A stretch of DNA of 6,272 bases from Alphaproteobacteria bacterium (GCA_023141075.1 JAGLKL010000085.1:1-6272); one strand, 5' to 3'; counted from the stretch's first letter, positions 1 through 6,129 are shown. Program-made: numbers and translations. The notes: a model not told the origin generated them from the sequence alone.

Positions 1-176
1 ATATGATCAACACTTCTATTGAGAATCTGGAAGTTTCGAGGTCAACGATTGTAGATACGGATATTGCTGAAGAGCAATCCAGATACACAACCGCGCAGGT
101 TATGACAGAAGTGGCAACAGCGGCACTTGCCCAAGCCAATAACATGAAAACATCATTGTTATCCCTTGTTCAGTAA
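1..176 (+). CDS. Flagellin, C-terminal end (partial, 5' end outside window)
   Basis: This is the last 58 codons of a flagellin, the subunit of the flagellar filament. The frame is open from base 3 and ends at TAA 174-176. The translated tail contains SRSTIVDTDIAEE, then AQVMTEVATAALAQANNM, and ends in SLLSLVQ. This is the classic Bacterial_flagellin_C pattern: the D0 helix that packs in the filament core and carries the export and polymerisation signal. The ATG at position 3 is internal and not a start. The gene lies upstream of fliD and fliS in the same direction, as expected for a filament-assembly cluster. Family assignment is secure; which flagellin paralogue it is cannot be told from the fragment. 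Confidence 0.93.
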   Translation, partial: MINTSIENLEVSRSTIVDTDIAEEQSRYTTAQVMTEVATAALAQANNMKTSLLSLVQ

Positions 177-203
177 TAAAACTGAGCTTTGAATAGCTAA
201 GAT
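177..203 (+). promoter_or_regulatory. Weak sigma-28-like promoter candidate upstream of fliD
   Basis: TAAA at 177-180 is followed by exactly 15 bases and then GCTAAGAT at 196-203. The enteric FliA (sigma-28) consensus is TAAA-N15-GCCGATAA. The -35 element and spacing fit, but only four of eight -10 positions match. The location between flagellin and fliD is right for a late flagellar promoter. The call rests mainly on position and spacing. Confidence 0.2.
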
Positions 204-272
204 TATCCTTAAATCTTTGGGATGGGTGGCGTGTAAATTGCAAGTCTCCCATCCCGGCTCCGAATAAGGAGC
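199..272 (+). other. Three consecutive hairpins in the flagellin-fliD spacer
   Basis: Three perfect inverted repeats follow one another. AAGATT (199-204) pairs with AATCTT (212-217) over a 7-nt loop. GGGATGGG (219-226) pairs with CCCATCCC (248-255) over a 21-nt loop. GCTCC (257-261) pairs with GGAGC (268-272) over a 6-nt loop. None is followed by a good U-run, so none is a textbook intrinsic terminator. They may protect the 3' end of flagellin mRNA, partly terminate transcription, or structure the fliD leader. The last arm ends 8 nt before the fliD ribosome binding site at 281-287. Confidence 0.5.
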
Positions 273-297
273 TCGTTACTAAAGGAGTACTTTCATT

Positions 298-2004
298 ATG
301 GCAGATATTTCTACGGGAACTGTCGCAAGCTTCGGAACACGATTATTTGTTGTCGGTGGCGCATCAGGGATTGATACTTCGCCATTGCTTGAGGCAGCTT
401 ATCAGCAAAAAGCCGCCGAAGCTGATCGTATAGATTTAAAAATCGAAAAAAATCAAGCAGTTATTAGCGCTTATGGCACTTTGTGCGAACTTGGCGATAC
501 TCTGCTCGAGTCTCTGAAGCTTCTCAAACAAACATATGGGTACTCAGAGCAAGGCGATAGCGTTTATGATAACATGACGGCTTATCTGTCAACGGCTGCT
601 GATGCCGATCCGACCTCGGTTATTGGCGTTGTGGTTGGTGAAACAGCCATACGCGGCGATTACAGTATTGAGGTTTCACAGCTTGCCAAGAAAATGAAGG
701 TCACCAGTAATGCTGTCGCAGACAAAACCGCCGCTTTAGGTCTTGACGGCTCGTTCACATTGACAAGTGATGCCGGAGTGGCAAGTGAAATTACCGTGAC
801 CGTCGATATGTCGCTGGAAGACATAAACGCGGCTATTAATGCTGTGAGCGGTGATACGAATGTCAGTTCCACGATCGTAAAAACAGGTGATACTAGTTAT
901 ACGCTAGCAATCAGCGGAACCGAAACAGGCGAATCCCTCACCTATGTTAGCACGGGCGGCATAGACAACATCATGCAAAGTCTGGGTGTTACAGATGGGG
1001 CGGATGCTTTTGTCAATATCACTCAGGCGGCGCAAAATGCGATTGTCTATTTGGACGGTTTAGAGATTATCAGTTCATCCAACACGATTGAGGATGTGCT
1101 TGATGATGTCGATTTGTCGCTTTATGCCGAGCTTCCCGGAGAAATCATTAACCTTGAAATCGATTATGATTACTCGTCCGTGAAAGAAGCAATTATCGGC
1201 TTTATCGATGCCTATAATGAATTTCGTACATTTTATGACCAACATCAAAGTGTCAGCGCTACCGGAGATGTTAGCGATGATGCCGCATTATTTTCAGACA
1301 CTATGCTCAATAATATGAATTTCCAGATTTCCTCTGTTCTATCCTCTGTTTTTGGAGATGATACGGATCAGGTTACAAACCTTGGGGACATGGGAATCAG
1401 ATTTAACTCAGGGAACTATCTTGAAATTTCAGATGAAGACATGCTGAACGATATTTTACTTAATGATTATGAGGAACTTCGTGAGATGTTCCAGACTTCG
1501 GTGGTTACAGACAACACTAATATAGCGTTGATTTCAAATGATTCGACACTTACCGATTTTAATCTGACCTTTGATATTACCGTCGACGGTGGCGGCGATA
1601 TTGTGAATGTCAGTGTTGGTGGTGATACGTCTTTATTCGATTATGACGGCTCGCGAATCATCGGCGCAGAAGGAACAATTTACGAAGGATTGACCTTTGT
1701 GTATGTCGACGATGTCAACGCTTCAATTACTATTGATTTTCGGCAGGGCATGGCCGATTTGCTCTATAATTCAGTAAATGCCTATGCTAATATTTCCAGC
1801 GGTCTTATACAAGAAGCAGTAGGCGATCTCCAAAGCACAAACTCAAGCCTCGGAAGCGAAGCCACACGGGTTCGTGAGCGTGCCGAAGAATATTATCAGA
1901 GGGAAGTTGAGCGATATGCGCGAATGGAGGTTGAAATTGCCTATGCAAAAACGCTATTAAATACTGTAAGAGCATTACTAGGGATAGACAATGATGACGA
2001 CTAA
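298..2004 (+). CDS. fliD: Flagellar filament cap protein FliD (hook-associated protein 2)
   Basis: FliD forms the cap complex at the filament tip and inserts each exported flagellin subunit. The ATG at 298 is preceded by a strong Shine-Dalgarno AAAGGAG (281-287) with a 10-nt spacer. The 568-residue length is in the family range. The N-terminal region (about residues 12-135) carries the FliD_N hallmark GGASGIDTSPLLEA followed by a heptad-rich helix. The C-terminal domain begins near residue 244 with NAIVYLDGLEI, then DDVDLSLYAE and VKEAIIGFIDAYNEF, matching FliD_C. The last 50 residues (RVRERAEEYYQREVERYARM and onward) form the expected terminal coiled coil. The central part is rich in Asp, Thr and Ser and is the variable exposed region. 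The 3' end overlaps the start of fliS by 14 nt, suggesting translational coupling. Confidence 0.93.
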   Translation: MADISTGTVASFGTRLFVVGGASGIDTSPLLEAAYQQKAAEADRIDLKIEKNQAVISAYGTLCELGDTLLESLKLLKQTYGYSEQGDSVYDNMTAYLSTAADADPTSVIGVVVGETAIRGDYSIEVSQLAKKMKVTSNAVADKTAALGLDGSFTLTSDAGVASEITVTVDMSLEDINAAINAVSGDTNVSSTIVKTGDTSYTLAISGTETGESLTYVSTGGIDNIMQSLGVTDGADAFVNITQAAQNAIVYLDGLEIISSSNTIEDVLDDVDLSLYAELPGEIINLEIDYDYSSVKEAIIGFIDAYNEFRTFYDQHQSVSATGDVSDDAALFSDTMLNNMNFQISSVLSSVFGDDTDQVTNLGDMGIRFNSGNYLEISDEDMLNDILLNDYEELREMFQTSVVTDNTNIALISNDSTLTDFNLTFDITVDGGGDIVNVSVGGDTSLFDYDGSRIIGAEGTIYEGLTFVYVDDVNASITIDFRQGMADLLYNSVNAYANISSGLIQEAVGDLQSTNSSLGSEATRVRERAEEYYQREVERYARMEVEIAYAKTLLNTVRALLGIDNDDD

Positions 2005-2440
2005 TCAGCAAGAAGTATACGGAAACGCAGCGCAAGCCTACCAACAAACGGGGCAAACAGCTCTTAATCCGGTTGAGATTGTGCTTGCCCTGTATGAGGG
2101 CATTTTGCGCAATCTTGAAGGGGCAAAAAATTCCTATGTCGAAAATGACTTGGAAAATATGTGCGCACTGAACGAAAAAACTTTTCGTATTCTGGCCGCG
2201 TTACAAAGCCATCTGGATTTCGAGAAGGGCGGAGATACCGCGCCGGCACTTGATGACTTCTATAGAATTCTATTTATGCGTTTAACTAAAGTCCTCGAAA
2301 AAGATGATCCGGCTCAGGAATTCGATTATTTGAAAAGCAATGTCCGCGATATCTATAGCAAATGGTCGCTATTGACCAAAAAAATAATCGATCAACAAAA
2401 AGAAATGGCCGAGCAAGGTCGAGTTTCTGTGCAAGAGTAA
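1991..2440 (+). CDS. fliS: Flagellar export chaperone FliS
   Basis: FliS binds the C-terminal helix of flagellin in the cytoplasm, prevents premature polymerisation and delivers it to the export gate. The 149-residue product fits the family: AYQQTGQTALNPVEIVLALYEG (residues 16-37) matches the conserved first helices, and LDFEKGGDTAPAL (75-87) matches the LD.EKGGEIA signature. The rest is helical and charged, as in the four-helix bundle. Two adjacent ATGs (1991 and 1994) are possible starts. AGGGA at 1980-1984 lies 6 or 9 nt upstream, inside the end of fliD. The 14-nt overlap with fliD indicates one operon. The N-terminal 15 residues and the C-terminal tail after residue 133 are extensions of unknown role. 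Confidence 0.9.
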   Translation: MMTTNQQEVYGNAAQAYQQTGQTALNPVEIVLALYEGILRNLEGAKNSYVENDLENMCALNEKTFRILAALQSHLDFEKGGDTAPALDDFYRILFMRLTKVLEKDDPAQEFDYLKSNVRDIYSKWSLLTKKIIDQQKEMAEQGRVSVQE

Positions 2441-2470
2441 TTTTTGTGCGATTTTCAAGACAGAAGCTGT

Positions 2471-2501
2471 GGGTTTAGACCCTAATATTTTCACTTTTTT
2501 T
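2471..2501 (+). terminator. Weak terminator candidate after fliS
   Basis: GGGT (2471-2474) pairs with ACCC (2479-2482) across a TTAG loop. A T-rich stretch follows, including seven consecutive T at 2495-2501. The stem is only 4 bp and the main T-run is displaced by 12 nt, so this is at best a weak intrinsic terminator of the flagellar operon. Confidence 0.22.
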
Positions 2502-2537
2502 GTTCACGTGTTGACGGGCATAAGACTGGCATCATTA

Positions 2538-2565
2538 TTGCAAATCAATTTATTAGCTATATAAT
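2538..2565 (+). promoter_or_regulatory. Sigma-70-type promoter candidate for the ECF sigma gene
   Basis: A perfect -10 hexamer TATAAT (2560-2565) is preceded, after 16 bp, by TTGCAA (2538-2543), which matches four of six -35 positions. It sits about 65 bp upstream of the sigma factor start in an AT-rich spacer, so the sigma gene probably has its own promoter. A second possible -35, TTGACG at 2511-2516, has no good partner -10. The AT-richness raises the chance of a spurious TATAAT. Confidence 0.4.
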
Positions 2566-2632
2566 TTTTTAAAGTTTTGGTTTTGTGACCTTAAAAATTA
2601 TTTAGCCGTGTTTTATTTGCAAGGATTAATGA

Positions 2633-3244
2633 TTGAGTATGCCCGACACTATGCCGGAAATAGACGATCAAACGGATGACGAAGTCTTGTTGACTCTAAT
2701 AAAAGAGGACAACCAGACAGCGTATCGCATTCTCGTTGATCGGTATCTTGGAAAGCTCTGGCGTTTGGGCGTAAATGTTCTTGGCAACGAGAGCGAGGCC
2801 GAAGAGGTGGTGCAGGAATCACTGCTTACGGTCTGGAAAAATCGTAAGAACTGGGAAGATGGGAGCGCTAAGTTCTCAACTTGGGTTTACCGTATTACTT
2901 TGAACAGATGTATCGATTTAAAACGTCGTCGTCGTCCGACGACTGACACGCAAAATATTGAGCAAGTCATCGCTTGCGAAGCAAACCCTGCCGCTGATAG
3001 CTCAATGATTCGCAACGAGCAAAATGAGAAGCTTCTGGGTATGATGGACTCATTACCTGAAAACCAGAAAAATGCGCTTATTCTTTTTTATTATGAAGAA
3101 CTGAGTATTAAAGAAATCTCTGATCGTCTTTCAACAACCGAGCAAGGTGTGCGTTCACTTCTTAAACGTGGGCGTAAAAATTTACGGGAATTAATCAACG
3201 AAGATACTACTCAAGAATATCGTCAGGCGTTTGGACGCTCATAA
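2633..3244 (+). CDS. RNA polymerase sigma factor, ECF subfamily (RpoE-like)
   Basis: This is an alternative sigma factor that directs RNA polymerase to a dedicated promoter set. Region 2 spans about residues 18-102: DEVLLTLIKEDNQTAYRILVDRY, then SEAEEVVQESLLTVWKN, then FSTWVYRITLNRCIDLKRRRR, which is the core-binding and -10 recognition helix set. A low-conservation linker follows (103-135). Region 4 spans about 138-190: LPENQKNALILFYYEELS and the helix-turn-helix IKEISDRLSTTEQGVRSLLKRGRKNLREL for -35 recognition. The length of 203 residues and the absence of regions 1 and 3 are typical of ECF factors. The start is TTG 2633 with AAGGA (2621-2625) 7 nt upstream; ATG 2639 is an alternative with a 13-nt spacer. 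No anti-sigma gene follows within the window, so its regulation is not apparent. Confidence 0.9.
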   Translation: MSMPDTMPEIDDQTDDEVLLTLIKEDNQTAYRILVDRYLGKLWRLGVNVLGNESEAEEVVQESLLTVWKNRKNWEDGSAKFSTWVYRITLNRCIDLKRRRRPTTDTQNIEQVIACEANPAADSSMIRNEQNEKLLGMMDSLPENQKNALILFYYEELSIKEISDRLSTTEQGVRSLLKRGRKNLRELINEDTTQEYRQAFGRS

Positions 3245-3283
3245 AATTTCTCGGCGATCTAGCTAGGACAACCCCATATTTTT

Positions 3284-3305
3284 CACTATATATGCTTGTT
3301 TAGTG
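3284..3305. other. Short hairpin after the sigma factor gene
   Basis: CACTA (3284-3288) pairs with TAGTG (3301-3305) over a 12-nt AT-rich loop. TTTTT precedes the left arm and AAAAA lies 3 nt past the right arm, so the stem could extend with a bulge. Read on the - strand, the hairpin is followed by a T-run; on the + strand, six T lie further downstream at 3321-3326. The signal is weak for a terminator. Confidence 0.2.
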
Positions 3306-3360
3306 CCCAAAAACCAAGTGTTTTTTACTATTCTGGTACATTTTCCCTATCGGGATCGAG

Positions 3361-3388
3361 TTTAGCTAATAGCCTATTGTGTTATAGT
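3361..3388 (+). promoter_or_regulatory. Weak promoter candidate for the downstream secreted-protein genes
   Basis: TATAGT at 3383-3388 is close to the -10 consensus. TTTAGC lies 16 bp upstream at 3361-3366 and is a poor -35. It sits about 80 bp before the next gene. The rest of the spacer (3245-3469) holds no gene that I can see. The call is based on hexamer similarity only. Confidence 0.22.
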
Positions 3389-3469
3389 ATTACTTGGCGG
3401 CCTGCTCGAAATGGTGCGGGAGATTGCTGCAAATGATAATGGTGCTACGGTTTTAAGAAAGGTGGCGTG

Positions 3470-3856
3470 ATGCGCATTTTAAAGATAATCCTTCTGTTTT
3501 TGGTAACTTTTTTGTTTCCGATAAATGTGCAGGCGGAAGAGACGGTTCTCGTAAAAGAAAAGACAGATGAAGAAAGGTGTCAGGAGATATGGGGGCCGCT
3601 TTGGTCTAAAGTACAAGCAGGAGATGTTGGGGCAAGAGTGGAGATTATTATGGCTATAGTATTTGGAAATCTTACACATTTGCCTGGGCATAGTGATTAT
3701 CTTGCGAAGATTCGTGATATTGTAATTTTTGCGGTACACGGTGTTGGAATAACAGAACATGATATTAAAATTATAGATACATTATATTACAAACACCTAG
3801 AGGGCGTTCCGGGGAATACTGCCTTTTTCAAATGTATAGAAAGCAGCCGTTCTTAA
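3470..3856 (+). CDS. Secreted hypothetical protein, probably shortened by an in-frame stop
   Basis: The function is not recognised. The first 22 residues form a clear Sec signal peptide: MRILK, a hydrophobic core (IILLFLVTFLF), then a VQA/EE cleavage site. The mature part, about 106 residues, contains an IWGPLWSKVQAGD segment, HLPGHSDYLAKIRDIVIF and a single late Cys in FFKCIES. It is probably periplasmic or exported. ATG 3470 is preferred because AAAGG (3458-3462) lies 7 nt upstream; GTG 3467 is an alternative giving one more residue. The TAA at 3854-3856 appears premature: the same frame stays open and protein-like for 50 further codons (see 3857-4009). The paralogue-like signal peptide of the gene at 4386 suggests both belong to one group of exported proteins. 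Confidence 0.6.
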   Translation: MRILKIILLFLVTFLFPINVQAEETVLVKEKTDEERCQEIWGPLWSKVQAGDVGARVEIIMAIVFGNLTHLPGHSDYLAKIRDIVIFAVHGVGITEHDIKIIDTLYYKHLEGVPGNTAFFKCIESSRS

Positions 3857-4009
3857 GCCTGCGCACAAATTTTGGTAGATCACCATGCAATTCCACGATT
3901 TCAAGATTTTATGGATGAGATAAATACGTTGATAACTGCAGGAAAAACGCCAACCTGTGATTTTTCCTCTGTGAACGTATGGCCATTAGATTCAATGAGG
4001 GAAGAATAG
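3857..4009 (+). pseudogene. Orphaned 3' part of the preceding secreted-protein gene
   Basis: Read in the same frame as the gene at 3470, directly after its TAA, this segment gives 50 sense codons. They begin ACAQILVDHHAIPRF, continue through FMDEINTLITAGKTPTC, and end at TAG 4007-4009. The composition is protein-like and adds two Cys, which could pair with the Cys residues of the upstream part (ERC and FKC). The simplest reading is that one gene of about 179 codons was split by a nonsense change. It ends 14 nt before the start of the next gene, a tight operon-like spacing that makes 4009 the natural end. In-frame ATG 3911 has no obvious ribosome site. Suppression of the stop or a sequencing error is possible. 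Confidence 0.5.
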
Positions 4010-4023
4010 AAAGGATTCCGAAG

Positions 4024-4302
4024 ATGAGTGAAGGAAGGCATCTTACTGAGGGTGAAATTGAGTTGGCCCGTGAAGTATATGGAGACTCCATTAATTATGA
4101 TGAAGTCATAGTTTATGAAGATGAAAAATGGCAGTGGTTTATACTAAATGATAGAGCTCATGCACCTGATGGGAATATATATTATCCCACAGAAGCAGAC
4201 TATTATGATGATTTCTCTGAACTTGATACGAACGCCGATGGGATGATTGATGCAGCAAATGATAACATCGTTGGTAGTAATAAGTACAAAATTGCTGCGT
4301 GA
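4024..4302 (+). CDS. Small protein resembling the N-terminal part of Vgr-related metallopeptidase-like proteins, with an EF-hand-like tail
   Basis: The segment HLTEGEIELAREVYGDSINYDEVIV (residues 6-30), followed by APDGNIYYP and YYDDFSE, resembles the start of alphaproteobacterial 'Vgr-related' proteins. In my recollection these read LTPGEIALA..VFGDAIDY..V.V, then a PDG.I.FP segment, and continue into an HExxH zinc motif. That second half is absent here. Instead the protein continues with DTNADGMIDAAN, which fits an EF-hand or dockerin-like calcium loop with Asp at 1, Asn at 3, Asp at 5 and 9, Gly at 6 and Ile at 8, but Asn rather than an acidic residue at 12. It ends at residue 92. No signal peptide is seen. 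ATG 4024 is chosen because AAAGGA (4010-4015) lies 8 nt upstream. ATG 3979 would add 15 residues but has no ribosome site and overlaps the preceding frame. It is likely co-transcribed with its neighbours. Confidence 0.55.
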   Translation: MSEGRHLTEGEIELAREVYGDSINYDEVIVYEDEKWQWFILNDRAHAPDGNIYYPTEADYYDDFSELDTNADGMIDAANDNIVGSNKYKIAA

Positions 4303-4385
4303 TATACGCGTATTTATGGTTGCTGTGGTGAATACAATTGTGGCACGATGACATGTACGATTTTTGTGAATGATGGGAAACGCAG

Positions 4386-5015
4386 ATGAAAAAGATATTT
4401 TTGCTCTTTTTATCCGCTATTTTTTTAAGTCCGATGAGTGTTCAGGCGGGTGAAGAGAAGGTACCTGCCAATATTGAAGAGCTAGTTCTTGGCCTTCCTG
4501 AAGCAGTTATTATTGATGACGTTGAATATACCCGCAAGGAGATATTGGAAAGGTTATTTGATGCAGCCATAGGCGATATGACAGTAAATGATGAGCATTT
4601 GAACTCAAAGCTTTCTAAGCACATAACTGAAGAAACCTACCCTTGGGCGTATCCGCACATAAATCCCGAAAAAGGCTATCCACAACCATTATCAATCAAT
4701 AAATGGATGCAACCCATAAAAGTATCATTTGGCATGCCCTATAATTCTAGGCCATTTGTTTCTGAAGTCATCGAAGGTAAACTAGCAACAGAATATGAAA
4801 CGTGGCCAAGATTAGACAAAAAGTGGATTGGCCCAACGTTCTTTTATTTTTCTCAGCGCAATCAAAAAATGGCTACATATGAAACCTACACAATTGCTGA
4901 GAATGAAACAAAAAATGTAATCAAACGGCTATCTCCTATTTTACCTGTATCGATTAGTTATCTGGATATGGAGGAAGAAACAACGGTAATACCCCCATAT
5001 TTAGGGGGATTTTAA
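4386..5015 (+). CDS. Secreted hypothetical protein (possibly DUF2927-like), 3' end probably truncated by the IS
   Basis: The first 21 residues form a Sec signal peptide (MKKIFLLFLSAIFLSPM, then VQA/GEE), so the product is exported. The mature part begins with a helical acidic region (residues 28-85). A segment SINKWMQPIKVSFG (103-116) follows and resembles the KW..PI.V motif opening DUF2927 domains; that match is from memory and tentative. No catalytic motif or Cys pair is visible. The ATG at 4386 has only a weak GGGAAA upstream (4375-4380), but the signal peptide fixes the start. The stop codon TAA 5013-5015 falls inside the likely left inverted repeat of the adjacent IS. The original protein was therefore probably longer than 209 residues, and the last few residues are fortuitous. 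Confidence 0.6.
   Translation: MKKIFLLFLSAIFLSPMSVQAGEEKVPANIEELVLGLPEAVIIDDVEYTRKEILERLFDAAIGDMTVNDEHLNSKLSKHITEETYPWAYPHINPEKGYPQPLSINKWMQPIKVSFGMPYNSRPFVSEVIEGKLATEYETWPRLDKKWIGPTFFYFSQRNQKMATYETYTIAENETKNVIKRLSPILPVSISYLDMEEETTVIPPYLGGF
4992..5013 (+). terminator. CCCCC/GGGGG hairpin at the IS boundary
   Basis: CCCCC (4992-4996) and GGGGG (5004-5008) flank a 7-nt AT loop, with ATTTT immediately after. This resembles a short intrinsic terminator for the + strand. It lies inside the end of the coding frame, and the T-run comes from the presumed IS end, so it may act as an accidental terminator rather than an evolved one. Confidence 0.3.
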
Positions 5016-5021
5016 AGTAGA
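5008..5021 (+). repeat. Left terminal inverted repeat of the IS (probable)
   Basis: GATTTTAAAGTAGA matches the right end, read inward, at 11 of 14 positions, including eight consecutive bases at 5014-5021. The outermost two bases are GA where IS3 ends usually have TG, so this copy may be mutated or the true edge may lie slightly elsewhere. The TAA within it serves as stop codon for the interrupted upstream gene. Confidence 0.5.
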
Positions 5022-5026
5022 ATCAT

Positions 5027-5869
5027 TTAAGCGGCTACCATCGCGAGTTTTTGCATTGGTGTAATACCGCCAATGCCCATATTGGGTCTTTCGTTATTGT
5101 ATGTCCAGAGCCATCTTGTGGCCGCGATTTGCACCTCCTCGATTGTTTTGAAAATATACTGGCTGAGCCAGTCATAGCGTACCGTTCGATTGTAACGCTC
5201 CACATACGCATTTTGCTGCGGCTTGCCCGGTTGAATAAATTGAAGCATAATATTATGCTCAAGCGCCCACTTGCCGAGCAAATTGCTGATATATTCCGGC
5301 CCGTTATCACAGCGAATAATGCTCGGTTTTCCTCGCCATTCAATGATCTGGTCGAGCGTACGAATAACACGCAGCGTAGGCAATGAAAAATCAATCTCAA
5401 TACAAAGTCCTTCACGGTTAAAGTCATCAATCACATTAAAGGCTCTGAAACTTCGCCCGTCAGAAAGCTGATCGTGCATAAAGTCCATAGACCAGACCTC
5501 GTTCACAGACTCAGGAACCGCTAGTGGCTGCGGCTTTTCCCGTTGTAAACGTTTTTTAGGCTTGATCCGTAAATTAAGCTCCAGCTCTTTATATATCCGG
5601 TAAACGCGCTTGTGATTCCAACGGAATCCTTTCACATTTCTCAAATACAAAAAACAAAGCTTAAATCCCCAGTTGCGCTGCGCACCGGTTAAGCGCAAAA
5701 GCCAGTCTGCCACAAGAATATTTTCATCGCTCAGCTTTGCTTCATAACGATAGCAGGTCTCGCTGATAATAAAAGCTTTGCAAGCAACTGCGATAGAAAG
5801 CCGTCTTTTAAAAACAGCACCGGTGACAGCAGAAACAGCCATAACACGGCGCGCAGACGGCTTCACCAC
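5027..5869 (-). CDS. IS3-family transposase OrfB (DDE integrase-type catalytic domain)
   Basis: OrfB is the catalytic half of the transposase and is normally made as an OrfAB fusion by -1 frameshifting. The N-terminal third is the HTH_21-like region, with [32 protein letters not shown] around residues 66-97. The rve integrase core follows from about residue 122. The triad is D129 (WSMDF), D188 (IRCDNGPE) and E224 (NAYVERYN); D188 and E224 are separated by 35 residues, the canonical DD(35)E spacing. The C-terminal [19 protein letters not shown] motif is also conserved. The frame opens with GTG GTG at 5869, directly after the slippery site, and there is no good ribosome site, which supports translation by frameshift. 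The fusion would be 367 residues (87 + 280). The frame has no internal stops. Confidence 0.93.
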   Translation of the reverse strand: MVKPSARRVMAVSAVTGAVFKRRLSIAVACKAFIISETCYRYEAKLSDENILVADWLLRLTGAQRNWGFKLCFLYLRNVKGFRWNHKRVYRIYKELELNLRIKPKKRLQREKPQPLAVPESVNEVWSMDFMHDQLSDGRSFRAFNVIDDFNREGLCIEIDFSLPTLRVIRTLDQIIEWRGKPSIIRCDNGPEYISNLLGKWALEHNIMLQFIQPGKPQQNAYVERYNRTVRYDWLSQYIFKTIEEVQIAATRWLWTYNNERPNMGIGGITPMQKLAMVAA

Positions 5870-5875
5870 TTTTTT
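5798..5875 (-). other. Programmed -1 frameshift signal (A_AAA_AAG plus downstream stem)
   Basis: On the - strand, orfA codons CAA AAA AAG place the heptamer A_AAA_AAG (5875-5869) in the correct zero frame for tandem -1 slippage. Slippage leads straight into the orfB GTG frame. After a 5-nt spacer, AAGCCGTCT (5863-5855) can pair perfectly with AGACGGCTT (5806-5798), giving a 9-bp stem that closes a 48-nt loop. Slippery site, spacing and stem together make up a classic IS3-type recoding element. Internal loop folding or a pseudoknot was not assessed. Confidence 0.85.
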
Positions 5876-6129
5876 TGCATGGCATCCTTGATGACATCAT
5901 TTTGAAGCTGGACTTCGGCATACATCTTTTTTAAACGCGCATTTTCTGCCTCAAGCTCCTTCATACGCGCCATCATCGAAACATCCATGCCTCCATATTT
6001 TGAACGCCATTTGTAAAAAGAAGCGTTGCTCATGCCATGCTCACGGCAAAGCACTGCGACAGGCGTACCGCCTTCCGCGGCCTTTAATATGTTGATGATT
6101 TGACTGTCTGAATATCGTGATTTCTTCAT
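5863..6129 (-). CDS. IS3-family transposase OrfA (helix-turn-helix and leucine zipper)
   Basis: OrfA is the DNA-binding and regulatory half, which recognises the IS ends and forms the N-terminus of the OrfAB transposase. The 88-residue product has a Tnp_1-type helix-turn-helix ([17 protein letters not shown], then [24 protein letters not shown], residues 5-47). A leucine-zipper-like helix ([23 protein letters not shown]) follows for multimerisation. The start is ATG at 6129 with a strong AAGGAG (- strand, 6142-6137) 7 nt upstream. TGA at 5865-5863 overlaps orfB by 7 nt. Alone, OrfA usually represses its own transposition. Confidence 0.92.
   Translation of the reverse strand: MKKSRYSDSQIINILKAAEGGTPVAVLCREHGMSNASFYKWRSKYGGMDVSMMARMKELEAENARLKKMYAEVQLQNDVIKDAMQKKW

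Noticed and set aside
660..872. 70-codon open frame on the - strand inside fliD
   Set aside because: It lies antisense to a secure FliD frame, has no ribosome site and no recognisable protein pattern.
2511..2540. TTGACG (2511-2516) as a promoter -35
   Set aside because: No acceptable -10 hexamer occurs at 16-18 bp; the TATAAT at 2560 pairs better with TTGCAA at 2538.
2629..2679. ATG at 2629 as start for the sigma factor region
   Set aside because: It is in a different frame that ends after about 17 codons; TTG 2633 or ATG 2639 belong to the sigma factor frame.
4139..4354. 71-codon - strand frame rich in His, Ser and Tyr
   Set aside because: Its low-complexity residue pattern results from reading AT-rich coding DNA of the + strand gene backwards.
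4340..4362. A stretch vaguely like a degraded HEMTHV zinc motif after the small Vgr-related-like gene (around CACGATGACATGTA)
   Set aside because: It would need two separate 2-base deletions, and the surrounding frames show no further similarity; chance is the simpler explanation.
5051..5471. Two + strand open frames of 111 and 66 codons, and a 131-codon alternate - strand frame, within the IS
   Set aside because: They are shadows of the orfB catalytic region in other frames; the DD(35)E frame explains this DNA.
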